A stretch of DNA of 64,000 nt from Acidobacteriaceae bacterium TAA 166. GTDB lineage: Bacteria > Acidobacteriota > Terriglobia > Terriglobales > Acidobacteriaceae. Below, one piece after another: positions 1 to 7,811 of the stretch. Position numbers and translations under genes: made by a program. The stretch lies in assembly GCA_000421065.1 (NCBI GenBank), contig ATWD01000002.1, forward strand, positions 434,001-498,000, given 5' to 3'. Under the pieces are notes generated by a model. That model was not told the origin of the DNA. It searched no databases and saw only the letters and a list, made by a program, of their open reading frames with translations. How positions within the stretch are numbered: position 1 is the stretch's first letter; each line of letters opens with the position of its first letter.

Positions 1-554
1 AGCGCCTCGGCCATCGCCTCGTCGGTGCGGTGAGCGAACCGTTCGGGCCAGTTGTTCCAGCTGGCGTACTCGAACCGCCGGCGCAGCACGGTGAACATCG
101 CATAATCGGCCAGCCACGCAGTGTTCTTATGGGTGAAGCTCTGAAACCGCGCCATCTCCTGCTCCGGCGCGCGATCGAGGAAGCTCTCGGCGGCCTCGAC
201 GATCAGGGGAAGTTTCTCGAGCTTCGCGCGTTCGAAGTCGGCTGGGCCATCATGTCCGGCGAGTCCGGCTATCCGTTCGACGGCGAGCCATCCGTCCGCA
301 GCCAGCCGCTCCAGGCTGATCAGCAGGGGATTGCCCGCGAAGGCCGAGAGCGCCGAGTAAGGAGAGCTGCCATATCCCGTGGGACTGAGCGGCAAGACCT
401 GCCACAGCCGCTGCTTGGCCGCGATCAGGAAGTCCACAAAGGCATAGGCCGCAGGCCCCATATCGCCTATCCCGCCGTAAGACGGCAGAGAGGTGACGTG
501 CAACAAGACTCCGGAGAGCCGCTCCTCATCCATCTTCACTACTTCACCGCTCAT
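1..554 (-). CDS. malQ: 4-alpha-glucanotransferase (amylomaltase), N-terminal part
   Basis: GH77 disproportionating enzyme that transfers alpha-1,4-glucan segments between maltodextrins in the cytoplasm. The first ~184 residues are visible and the reading frame runs off the left edge of the window. The translation has the family N-terminus: SGVLLHVTSLPS near residue 14, then GIGDMGPAAYAFVDFL, WQVLPLSPTGYGSSPY and SAFAGNPLLISL, which form the entry strands of the barrel. The start ATG at 554-552 is preceded on the minus strand by a purine-rich GGGGGCGAG stretch. The overlapping plus-strand ORF at 30-785 is a shadow. The identification is firm from the motif string; activity cannot be judged because the catalytic acids lie outside the window. 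Confidence 0.93.
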   Translation of the reverse strand, partial: MSGEVVKMDEERLSGVLLHVTSLPSYGGIGDMGPAAYAFVDFLIAAKQRLWQVLPLSPTGYGSSPYSALSAFAGNPLLISLERLAADGWLAVERIAGLAGHDGPADFERAKLEKLPLIVEAAESFLDRAPEQEMARFQSFTHKNTAWLADYAMFTVLRRRFEYASWNNWPERFAHRTDEAMAEA

Positions 555-781
555 CTCGCCCCCTATGACCCTTGTCGTTCGGCTCTCGTGACCCCTAACC
601 CGATCCAAACCTTCCACTTCGAGTGTGACACGTATGATGCGAAAAATCGGACGGACTCTTCGGAGGGGAACGGAAGGTTCTCGATCGATTTACACAGAGC
701 TCCTGCGAACACCCCCGGCCAGGCGCCAAAGCATCCGAATCTGGCAAGCGGCACTCGAGATCCTCCAGGAGGGATCTTGCC

Positions 782-928
782 ATGACGACGACTCCCCAGA
801 GATGCGCAAAGCAAGGCTGTGGCTGCATGGCCCAGCCCGGCAGCAAATACTGCTCGACGCGGTGCGAGGACTCCCGCAGCTACACGACGCTGAAGTGCGC
901 CTGCGGCCATCCGGAATGGTTTCACTGA
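782..928 (+). CDS. Small Cys-rich protein, metallothionein-like (48 aa)
   Basis: A 48-residue ORF with seven cysteines at positions 8, 13, 15, 24, 28, 39 and 41, arranged CxxxxCxC...YCSxxC...CxCGH, plus His43. The spacing and the YCS..C and CGHP segments recall bacterial SmtA-type metallothioneins, which bind zinc, copper or cadmium in the cytosol. The start is well supported: AGGAGGG at 767-773 lies 8 nt before ATG 782. It sits alone between the divergent malQ and ispH. It is not certain that it belongs to the metallothionein family; it could be another small zinc-binding protein. It is too short for usual length cut-offs. Confidence 0.68.
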   Translation: MTTTPQRCAKQGCGCMAQPGSKYCSTRCEDSRSYTTLKCACGHPEWFH

Positions 929-1069
929 GAGCTTCATAAATTCTGCCGCGAAGGCAAGCCCTTTCACGCCCGAAATCTGCTTGAAATGTCAAGGGATCGG
1001 GGTCTGGAGGCACCTGCGCGGGTTCCCGAAAAGAGGGTTTCAGATCGATTAACGCGGTATACTTATTCG

Positions 1070-2086
1070 GTGACCACTACGACTCTCGACCCCGTTACTA
1101 TCAATGAGAACGGCCCCTCCACCACAACCAAGCGTGTCCTTCTGTTGAAGCCCCGCGGCTTCTGTGCGGGTGTGGTGCGCGCCATCGATATCGTGCGGAT
1201 TGCGCTTGAGACCTTCGGCGCCCCGATCTATGTTCGCAAGGAGATCGTCCACAACAGCTACGTAGTCAATGACCTGGCCAAGAAGGGCGCGATCTTCGTC
1301 AACGAGCTCGATGAGGTTCCCGAGGGAGCGCGCGTCATTTACTCGGCGCACGGCGTCTCGCCGGCGGTTCGGCAGCGCGCCAGGGATCGCGGGTTGAAGG
1401 TGATCGACGCCACCTGCCCGCTGGTCACCAAGGTTCACGTGGAGGCGATCAAGTTCGCCAAGCAAGGCTACTCTCTGGTGCTGGTCGGCCACCGCGATCA
1501 CGAAGAGGTGGAGGGAACCCAGGGCGAGGCTCCGGAGGTTACCCAGGTGGTCTCGACCGTCGAAGAGGTCGAAGCGCTGGTCGTTCCCGATCCCGACAAG
1601 GTGGCGTATCTCACCCAGACGACGCTCTCGCTCGACGAGGCGAAGTACATGATCGATGCGCTCAAGAAGAAGTTCCCCAATATCGCCGGACCGCACGCGC
1701 AGGACATCTGCTACGCGACCGAGAACCGTCAGACGGCCGTGAAGAACGTCGCTCACGGAGCCGACGTCGTCCTGGTGGTGGGATCGCGCAACAGCTCGAA
1801 CTCCAACCGTCTCGTCGAGGTCTCGCAGAACCTCGGAACCAGCTCTTACCTGATCGACAAGGCCGAGGACATTCGGCCCGAGTGGTTGGAGGGAATCTCG
1901 ACCGTCGCCGTAACCGCGGGCGCATCCGCCCCCGAGGTCCTGGTGCAGGATGTCGTCGGTTACCTGCAGAACAAGGGCTACGGCTCGGTCGAAGAGGTTG
2001 AGGTGATGCCCGAGAATGTTCGCTTCGGCCTTCCGCCCGAGATCGTTCAGGCGATCGCCTCCGCTCCCCAGCCGGCAGCGCGATAG
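1070..2086 (+). CDS. ispH: 4-hydroxy-3-methylbut-2-enyl diphosphate reductase
   Basis: Last enzyme of the MEP pathway; it reduces HMBPP to IPP and DMAPP with a [4Fe-4S] cluster. The three cluster cysteines are present in RGFCAG (Cys32 from the chosen start), DATCPLVTKVH and QDICYATENRQ; the SAHGVSP and SRNSSNS motifs are also there. A longer frame opens at 986, but its extra 28 residues precede any family homology, so the GTG at 1070 is preferred (338 aa). TATACT at 1058-1063 lies just upstream and could serve as a -10 box of a nearly leaderless transcript; no clear Shine-Dalgarno is seen. It precedes shc by 80 bp, so it may supply precursor for squalene and hopanoids. Confidence 0.95.
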   Translation: MTTTTLDPVTINENGPSTTTKRVLLLKPRGFCAGVVRAIDIVRIALETFGAPIYVRKEIVHNSYVVNDLAKKGAIFVNELDEVPEGARVIYSAHGVSPAVRQRARDRGLKVIDATCPLVTKVHVEAIKFAKQGYSLVLVGHRDHEEVEGTQGEAPEVTQVVSTVEEVEALVVPDPDKVAYLTQTTLSLDEAKYMIDALKKKFPNIAGPHAQDICYATENRQTAVKNVAHGADVVLVVGSRNSSNSNRLVEVSQNLGTSSYLIDKAEDIRPEWLEGISTVAVTAGASAPEVLVQDVVGYLQNKGYGSVEEVEVMPENVRFGLPPEIVQAIASAPQPAAR

Positions 2087-2166
2087 CGGTAAGGTTCCGA
2101 GAATCAAAGGGGGAAATACGGTTCGCTACCGTTTCCCCGGTAGGATGAGTCATTCGAAAGTCATTG

Positions 2167-4191
2167 ATGAGTAAAGCTTCAGCCAATTCGCAGAGCCCGG
2201 TGCAGCCCCGGTTTGGACGTCTCGACCTGGGACTCGATCAGGTGGCGGACGGCATCCGCCGGTCTGCGGACTGGCTTCTCGGACAGCAGCACCCCGACGG
2301 CTACTGGTGCGGCGAGCTCGAAGCCGACGTCATGCTCGAGGCCGACTACATCTTCATGCACGTTCTGCTCGGAACCGGCGATCCCGGCAGGATGCAGCGC
2401 GCCGTCAACGAGATACTGCGTCACCAGAACGAAGACGGAGGATGGAGCCTCTATCCCGGCGGTCCCTCGAATATCAACTACGGCGTCAAGGCCTATCTCG
2501 CGCTGAAGCTGATGGGCTGGTCGAAGGACCATCCCCTGATGACCAAGGCGCGCGCGTGGATCCTGGCCAATGGCGGCGTAGTGGAGTGCAACACCTTCAC
2601 CAAGATCTATCTCTGTTCCATGGGGCAGTACGACTACAACGCCGTCCCAGCGGTTCCGCCCGAGATCGTCCTCTTTCCCAACTGGTGCTACTTCAATATC
2701 TACGAGATCAGCGCATGGTCGCGCGCCATTCTGGTGCCGCTCTCGATCATCTACGCGAAGAAGCCCTTCAAGAAGCTCGCCCCCGAGCAGGGCATCGACG
2801 AGCTCTTCGTCGGAGGCCGCCAGAACGCCAACCTTCACCTGCGCTGGGACACAAAACGGCCCGTCAGCTGGCGCAACTTCTTCCTCTTTACCGACCGGAT
2901 GATTCACTGGTTCGAGCGCGTCCACATCCGGCCTCTGCGCAAAGTCGCCATTCGCAAAGCCGAGCAGTGGATACTCGAGCACTTCGAGAAGTCCGACGGC
3001 TTGGGCGCGATCTACCCGGCCATGCTCAACGCCATCGTGGCGCTGCGCGTCCTCGGCTACTCCGAGAGCGACCCGCAGGTCATCCGGGCGCGCGACGAGT
3101 TCGAAAAGCTGGGCCTCGACTTCCCTGAAGGCGAGCCCAACTATCCCACCCCCACCTTCCGCATGCAGCCCTGCTTCTCTCCCGTATGGGACACGGCGCA
3201 GGTGCTCTCGACGCTCGGCGATGCCGGCCTCTCCCGCACCGATCCCCGCATGATCAAGGCGGCCGACTGGCTGCTCTCCAAGGAGATCCGCTACAAGGGC
3301 GACTGGTCGCACAAGGTCAAGAACGTCGACGCCAGCTGCTGGTGCTTCTTCTTTAACAACGATCACCAGCCCGACGTGGACGACACCGGCGAGGTTCTGC
3401 TCGGGCTGAAGTCCGTCGACAACCCTCGCGAACGCTACCAGCACGAGGTCTCGCAGCGCGCGATCGATTGGGTCTTCGCCATGCAGTGCAAGAGCGGCGG
3501 ATGGGCCTCCTTCGACAAGGACAATACCAAGAAGATCTTCGAATCGATTCCGTTCGCCGACCACAACGCCATGATCGATCCGCCGACGGCCGATATCACC
3601 GGGCGCATCCTCGAGATGCTGGCGCAGTACGGATACACCCGCCGCGACCCTCGCGTCCAGCGAGCCATGCAGTTCATCCTCAGGGAGCAGGAGTCCGACG
3701 GCTCCTGGTTCGGCCGATGGGGCGTGAACTACCTGTACGGTACCTTCCTGGCCCTGCGTGGTCTGCGGGCGATGGACTTCGACGCGAATGAGCCCGCCGT
3801 GCAGCAGGCCGCCGAGTGGATCCGCATGGTGCAGAACACCGATGGTGGATGGGGCGAGACCTGCGGCACCTACGATAACGCCGACCTGCGCGGCACAGGG
3901 CCTTCGACCCCGTCGCAGACGGCCTGGGCGCTTCTCGGCTTGCTCGCCGCCAACGACACCCGCTCGGACTCCGTCGCCAAGGGAATCCGCTGGCTTATCG
4001 AGCGTCAGAAGCAGGACGGCAGCTGGGACGAGCTTGTGCCCGGCCGCAACGGCGAAAGCTACTACACGGGAACCGGCTTCCCGCGCGTCTTCTACCTCGG
4101 CTATCACTTGTATAAACAGTATTTTCCGCTGTTGGCTCTGGCCACTTACGAACGTGCGATGACGCGCGAAGAGGCCGAGTCAGCCGCTTAG
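2167..4191 (+). CDS. shc: Squalene-hopene cyclase
   Basis: Membrane-associated class II triterpene cyclase converting squalene to hopene/hopanol, 674 aa. The protonating DVDDT motif is at about residues 403-407. Repeated QW-type motifs (QHPDGYWCGE, QNEDGGWS, CKSGGWASFD, QESDGSWFGRWG, QNTDGGWGE, QKQDGSWDE) give the double alpha-barrel signature. A TTG at 2164 lies directly in front of ATG 2167, which is preferred. It is followed after 26 bp by hpnH, so the two are probably cotranscribed. Length and motifs are typical for an intact enzyme. Confidence 0.97.
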   Translation: MSKASANSQSPVQPRFGRLDLGLDQVADGIRRSADWLLGQQHPDGYWCGELEADVMLEADYIFMHVLLGTGDPGRMQRAVNEILRHQNEDGGWSLYPGGPSNINYGVKAYLALKLMGWSKDHPLMTKARAWILANGGVVECNTFTKIYLCSMGQYDYNAVPAVPPEIVLFPNWCYFNIYEISAWSRAILVPLSIIYAKKPFKKLAPEQGIDELFVGGRQNANLHLRWDTKRPVSWRNFFLFTDRMIHWFERVHIRPLRKVAIRKAEQWILEHFEKSDGLGAIYPAMLNAIVALRVLGYSESDPQVIRARDEFEKLGLDFPEGEPNYPTPTFRMQPCFSPVWDTAQVLSTLGDAGLSRTDPRMIKAADWLLSKEIRYKGDWSHKVKNVDASCWCFFFNNDHQPDVDDTGEVLLGLKSVDNPRERYQHEVSQRAIDWVFAMQCKSGGWASFDKDNTKKIFESIPFADHNAMIDPPTADITGRILEMLAQYGYTRRDPRVQRAMQFILREQESDGSWFGRWGVNYLYGTFLALRGLRAMDFDANEPAVQQAAEWIRMVQNTDGGWGETCGTYDNADLRGTGPSTPSQTAWALLGLLAANDTRSDSVAKGIRWLIERQKQDGSWDELVPGRNGESYYTGTGFPRVFYLGYHLYKQYFPLLALATYERAMTREEAESAA

Positions 4192-4217
4192 AACGAATCT
4201 CTGGGAGGAACCTCCAA

Positions 4218-5348
4218 ATGGCAGTGCCGATCTCACAGGCGTGGACGGTCGCAACCTATGTGCTGAAGCAGAAGCTGAGCGGTCGCAAACGTTATCCGCT
4301 CGTCCTGATGCTCGAGCCCCTCTTCCGCTGCAACCTCGCATGCGCCGGCTGCGGAAAGATCCAGTACCCGGCCCACATCCTCAAAGCCGAGCTCTCCCCC
4401 GAGGAGTGCTTCCGGGCGGTGGAGGAGTGCGGAACCCCGATGGTCTCGATCCCGGGCGGCGAGCCCCTTCTGCATCCGCAGATGCCGGAGATCGTCGCCG
4501 GCCTGGTCGCGCGCAAGAAGTACGTGTATATGTGTACGAACGCGCTGCTTCTTAAAGAAAAACTTCACCTCTTCAAGCCGTCAAAGTACCTCTCCTTCTC
4601 GGTCCACGTCGACGGCGAAAGAGAGCATCACGACTTCTCCGTCTGCCGCGAGGGCGGCTATGACATCGCGATGGAGGGCATTCGCGCCGCAGTTGCCGCC
4701 GGATTTCGCGTCACCACCAACACCACGCTCTTCGATGGCGCCGACCCCAACAGCGTCCGCCGCCACTTCGACCAGCTGATGGCCGCCGGCGTCGAGAGCA
4801 TGATGGTCTCGCCAGGCTACACCTACGACAAGGCGCCCGACCAGAACCACTTCCTCGGCAAGGCCAAGTCGCGCCGTCTCTTCCGCGCCATCCTTTCGAA
4901 CCGCAAGAAGTCGTGGGAGTTCAACACGCACCCGCTCTTCTCCGAGTTCCTGATGGGCAAGCAGAACTTCGAGTGCACACCCTGGGGCATGCCCACCTTC
5001 TCCATCTTCGGCTGGCAGAAGCCCTGCTATCTTCTGCAGGACGGCTACGCCGATACCTTCCAGGAGCTGATGGAGACCACCGAGTGGCAAAACTACGGCG
5101 CCAAGAGCGGCAATCCGCAGTGCGCCAACTGCATGGTTCACTCCGGCCATGAGGCTTCGGCGGTCGATTATGCCTTCAGCTCTCTGAGCGGATTCATCGA
5201 GACCGCGAAGAAGTTCACGCTCAAGCCGCTCTATCCGGATGCGGATGCGCAGAAGATCCTGAATGAGTGGAAGCCTGAGCACGCCAGCCCGCTGGTGCAG
5301 ATTCAGTCTTCTTCGAGCAACGAACTTCAGCCGGTCTCCGGAGATTAA
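4218..5348 (+). CDS. hpnH: Hopanoid radical SAM protein (adenosylhopane synthase)
   Basis: Radical SAM enzyme that couples the 5'-deoxyadenosyl group to a hopene to give adenosylhopane, the first side-chain step of C35 hopanoids. The cluster-binding CxxxCxxC is at residues 38-45 (RCNLACAGC). It is followed by the SAM-contact IPGGEPLLHP segment and a C-terminal region with further cysteines (CTPWGMP, CYLLQDGY, CANCMVHSGHE) typical of HpnH. The length of 376 aa fits the family. GGGAGGA at 4202-4208 serves as ribosome binding site. The position directly after shc supports the function. Confidence 0.95.
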   Translation: MAVPISQAWTVATYVLKQKLSGRKRYPLVLMLEPLFRCNLACAGCGKIQYPAHILKAELSPEECFRAVEECGTPMVSIPGGEPLLHPQMPEIVAGLVARKKYVYMCTNALLLKEKLHLFKPSKYLSFSVHVDGEREHHDFSVCREGGYDIAMEGIRAAVAAGFRVTTNTTLFDGADPNSVRRHFDQLMAAGVESMMVSPGYTYDKAPDQNHFLGKAKSRRLFRAILSNRKKSWEFNTHPLFSEFLMGKQNFECTPWGMPTFSIFGWQKPCYLLQDGYADTFQELMETTEWQNYGAKSGNPQCANCMVHSGHEASAVDYAFSSLSGFIETAKKFTLKPLYPDADAQKILNEWKPEHASPLVQIQSSSSNELQPVSGD

Positions 5349-5353
5349 GCGAT

Positions 5354-5800
5354 ATGGCGACAGAGCAGCAGGAGCATCTGAAGATCGAGCAGCTGCGGCA
5401 GCGCAGCGCCGATGAGCTTGAGAACATCGCCGGCCGCGAGAAAGAGAATCTCGAGGGCTGGATCCCTTCGCTCGCCAGCGACGCCGAGATTCGCGAGGCC
5501 CTCGAGAAGGCCTTCGACTATCGCGGCGACGTCACCATCACGCGCAAGGATGGAACCAAGGTCGAGGGTTACCTCTTCGACCGCCGCTCCGGCTCGTCGC
5601 TGGCAGACTCCTTCATCCGGGTCATTCCGACCAAAGAGAAGGCCAAGGTGAATGTGAGCTACGCCGACATCGCTGCGCTCGCCTTCACCGGCCGCGACAA
5701 CGCCGCCGGCAGGACCTTCGAAGCCTGGGTTAAAAAGTACTGGGAGAAGAAGGCCGCAGGCGAGAAGAACATCCAGATCGAGCCTGAAAAGCTCGACTAA
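5354..5800 (+). CDS. Conserved hypothetical protein in the hopanoid block
   Basis: 148-residue soluble protein starting 5 bp after the hpnH stop, so probably cotranscribed. It opens with a charged helical stretch (residues 1-45, rich in Glu, Gln and Lys) and continues with a small beta-like segment, GDVTITRKDGTKVEGYLFDRR, then a lysine-rich C-terminus. There is no signal peptide, membrane segment or cysteine. The central segment resembles a small SH3-like or LSm-like fold, but no family is recognised. Its position suggests a role linked to hopanoid synthesis or membrane handling; this is inference only. Confidence 0.85.
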   Translation: MATEQQEHLKIEQLRQRSADELENIAGREKENLEGWIPSLASDAEIREALEKAFDYRGDVTITRKDGTKVEGYLFDRRSGSSLADSFIRVIPTKEKAKVNVSYADIAALAFTGRDNAAGRTFEAWVKKYWEKKAAGEKNIQIEPEKLD

Positions 5801-5809
5801 TTTCAAGCT

Positions 5810-6053
5810 CTGCCGCTAGGGCGCCCTACGCGGGCAGCGGCCCCTTCGTGACGCGTGTACCGGCTTCGCCGTGGGCCTCCCGCTGGTCGGCGCAACGTTT
5901 TTTGCAAGCAACCAGCAGGAGCCTCGACCCGAAGCCGTACACACGTCACAAAGTAACCGCCCGTACCGTGGTCCCCACAAACAGGTCCTCATTTGTGGGG
6001 TGGTCGAGCGCAGTGGGCCCGGCCGGCAGGCCATCGTCTTTCCTCAACAAAAC
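5810..6053. repeat. Palindromic intergenic repeat, copy 1 (full)
   Basis: It starts about 10 bp after the 5354-5800 stop. It has a GC-rich left end (GCGCCCTACGCGGGCAGCGG), two inverted arms (GTGACGCGTGTACCGGCTTC versus GAAGCCGTACACACGTCAC), and then the hairpin 5973-6000 (CCCCACAAAC, 8-nt loop, ATTTGTGGGG). It ends in a CGGCAGGCCATCG block. It belongs to the same family as the copies at 9133, 16746, 20572, 26212, 27866, 33424, 37966, 39226, 40160 and 60500. It separates the 5354-5800 gene from hpnA. Confidence 0.9.
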
Positions 6054-6088
6054 GAAACAAGAGAACTTTCATAAAATAAGCTAAGAAC

Positions 6089-7099
6089 GTGCGCGCATTC
6101 ATCACAGGAGCCACCGGCTTCGTCGGCAGTCATGTCGCCCGGCACTACGCTGCGCAGGGAGCCACCCTCCGGCTTCTCACCCGCAGGACCAGCTCGCTCG
6201 ACGCCCTGAGTGGCCTCGACGCTGAGACGGTTCAGGGCGACCTCCGCCAACCCGAGGTCCTGCGTTCAGCCCTCACCGGCTGCGATGCCCTCGTGCACGT
6301 CGCCGCTGACTATCGTCTTTGGGTCCGCGATCCGAACGAGATGTACGCCGCCAATGTCGAAGGCACACGCGAGCTTCTGCGCATCGCCCGCGAGGTGGGC
6401 ATCCCGCGCGTCGTCTATACCTCGAGCGTCGCCACCATGGGCTTCAAAACCGATGGCACGGTGGTGAACGAGGACACCCCCGTCTCGCTCGCCGACATGA
6501 TCGGCCACTACAAACGGTCGAAGTTTCTCGGCGAGCAGGAGGCCATCAAAGCCGCCCGCGACGGGCAGCACGTGATGATCCTGAACCCGACCACGCCCAT
6601 CGGCCCCGGCGACCGCAAGCCGACGCCTACGGGAAGGATCGTCGTCGACTTTCTCAACAAGAAGTTTCCTGCTTATGTGGACACCGGCCTCAATCTGGTC
6701 GACGTGGACGAGGTCGCGCGTATGCACCTGGTCGCGCTTGACCGGGGACGGCCCGGCGAGCGCTACGTCCTGGGCGGAGAGAACCTGACGCTCAAGCAGA
6801 TCCTCGATCGCATGTCGGCGATCACCGGGCTGCCATCGCCGACGAAGAAGGTTCCTCATTCGGTCGCGATGGCTTTCGCGTTCTTCGACGAAAATATCAC
6901 CGGCCGCCTTCTGAAGAAGGAGCCTCGTGCGACCGTCGAGGCCGTGCGCATGGGAAAGAAGATGATGTTTGCCTCCTCGGCCCGGGCAGAGCATGAGCTG
7001 GGCTTCAAGGTTGTGCCGATCTATCACGCCCTTCGTTCGGCGATCGACTGGTTCGTCGACAACGGCTACGCTCCTCACTTCGAGGGATCGAAGCCATGA
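6089..7099 (+). CDS. hpnA: Hopanoid-associated NAD-dependent sugar epimerase family protein
   Basis: Extended short-chain dehydrogenase of 336 aa. It has the N-terminal cofactor-binding GATGFVGSHV, VHVAADYRLW typical of the HpnA group, a TSSVATMG segment with the catalytic Ser and a YKRSK (YxxxK) dyad. HpnA is found in hopanoid clusters but its substrate is not settled. The start is GTG at 6089, directly before the Rossmann strand; no good ATG exists upstream. It overlaps hpnG by 4 bp (ATGA), so translation is probably coupled. The family assignment is strong; the reaction is unknown. Confidence 0.92.
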   Translation: MRAFITGATGFVGSHVARHYAAQGATLRLLTRRTSSLDALSGLDAETVQGDLRQPEVLRSALTGCDALVHVAADYRLWVRDPNEMYAANVEGTRELLRIAREVGIPRVVYTSSVATMGFKTDGTVVNEDTPVSLADMIGHYKRSKFLGEQEAIKAARDGQHVMILNPTTPIGPGDRKPTPTGRIVVDFLNKKFPAYVDTGLNLVDVDEVARMHLVALDRGRPGERYVLGGENLTLKQILDRMSAITGLPSPTKKVPHSVAMAFAFFDENITGRLLKKEPRATVEAVRMGKKMMFASSARAEHELGFKVVPIYHALRSAIDWFVDNGYAPHFEGSKP

Positions 7100-7797
7100 G
7101 GATCGGCATCATCGCGGCCCTTCCGGGGGAGCTGAAGCCTCTGGTGCGGGGCTGGGAGCGTCAGCGCACGGGAGTCAGGGGGATCTCGGTCTGGAATACT
7201 GTGCGCGGCGAGGACGAGCTGATCGCGGTCACCGGGGGCATGGGATCGGACGCTGCCATGCGCAGCTTCACCGCGGCGGAGTTTCTGGGGGCGCTCGATC
7301 TCGTCCTCTCAGTCGGCTGGGTTGGAGCTCTGGTGCCGGAGATGAAGGCCGGGCGCAGCTACATTCCCTCCGAGGTGATCGACGCGCAGACGGGCGAGCG
7401 TTTCTTCCTTGCTCGCGCGGCCTCGTCGCTGCGGCTTGTGACCACGGCGGGCGTCGCGGACGAGCAGGCGAAGCGTCGGCTTTCCGAGAGCTACGGAGCG
7501 TCGCTGGTCGACATGGAGGCTGCGACGGTCGCGCGGCTGGCGCAGATTCGCGGGATTCCGTTCGGTTGTTTCAAGGGCGTGTCTGACGCTCCGGATGCTG
7601 TGCTGCCGGACCTGAACGAGTTCATCGACGCGCGGGGTCAGATGCGGATGCTTCCGTTCCTGGCGCACGTCGCGGTGCGGCCTCGCTTCTGGGGATCGCT
7701 GCTGACGCTGGGAAGGAACGGCTCGGCGGCTGCGAGAGCGATTGCGGACGAGGTGAATCGATTTCTGGAGGCACGAGAGTGGGAGCGGTGGTCTTAA
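7096..7797 (+). CDS. hpnG: Hopanoid-associated phosphorylase/nucleosidase (adenosylhopane nucleosidase)
   Basis: 233-residue member of the purine nucleoside phosphorylase/MTA-SAH nucleosidase superfamily. It has MRIGIIAALPGELKPL at the N-terminus, SVGWVGAL in the middle and the VDMEAATVAR ribose-binding Glu motif near residue 140, then GVSDAPDAVLPDL. In hopanoid producers HpnG removes adenine from adenosylhopane to yield ribosylhopane. The start ATG 7096 overlaps the hpnA stop. The next gene (dehydrogenase) begins 14 bp after the hpnG stop, or overlaps it if a GTG at 7779 is used. Function is assigned from fold and locus. Confidence 0.9.
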   Translation: MRIGIIAALPGELKPLVRGWERQRTGVRGISVWNTVRGEDELIAVTGGMGSDAAMRSFTAAEFLGALDLVLSVGWVGALVPEMKAGRSYIPSEVIDAQTGERFFLARAASSLRLVTTAGVADEQAKRRLSESYGASLVDMEAATVARLAQIRGIPFGCFKGVSDAPDAVLPDLNEFIDARGQMRMLPFLAHVAVRPRFWGSLLTLGRNGSAAARAIADEVNRFLEAREWERWS

Positions 7798-7811
7798 ACG
7801 GGAGAGTTGCA

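Noticed and set aside
30..785. Plus-strand ORF of 251 residues at the left edge
   Set aside because: The minus strand reads a clear MalQ N-terminus; the plus frame has no family motif.
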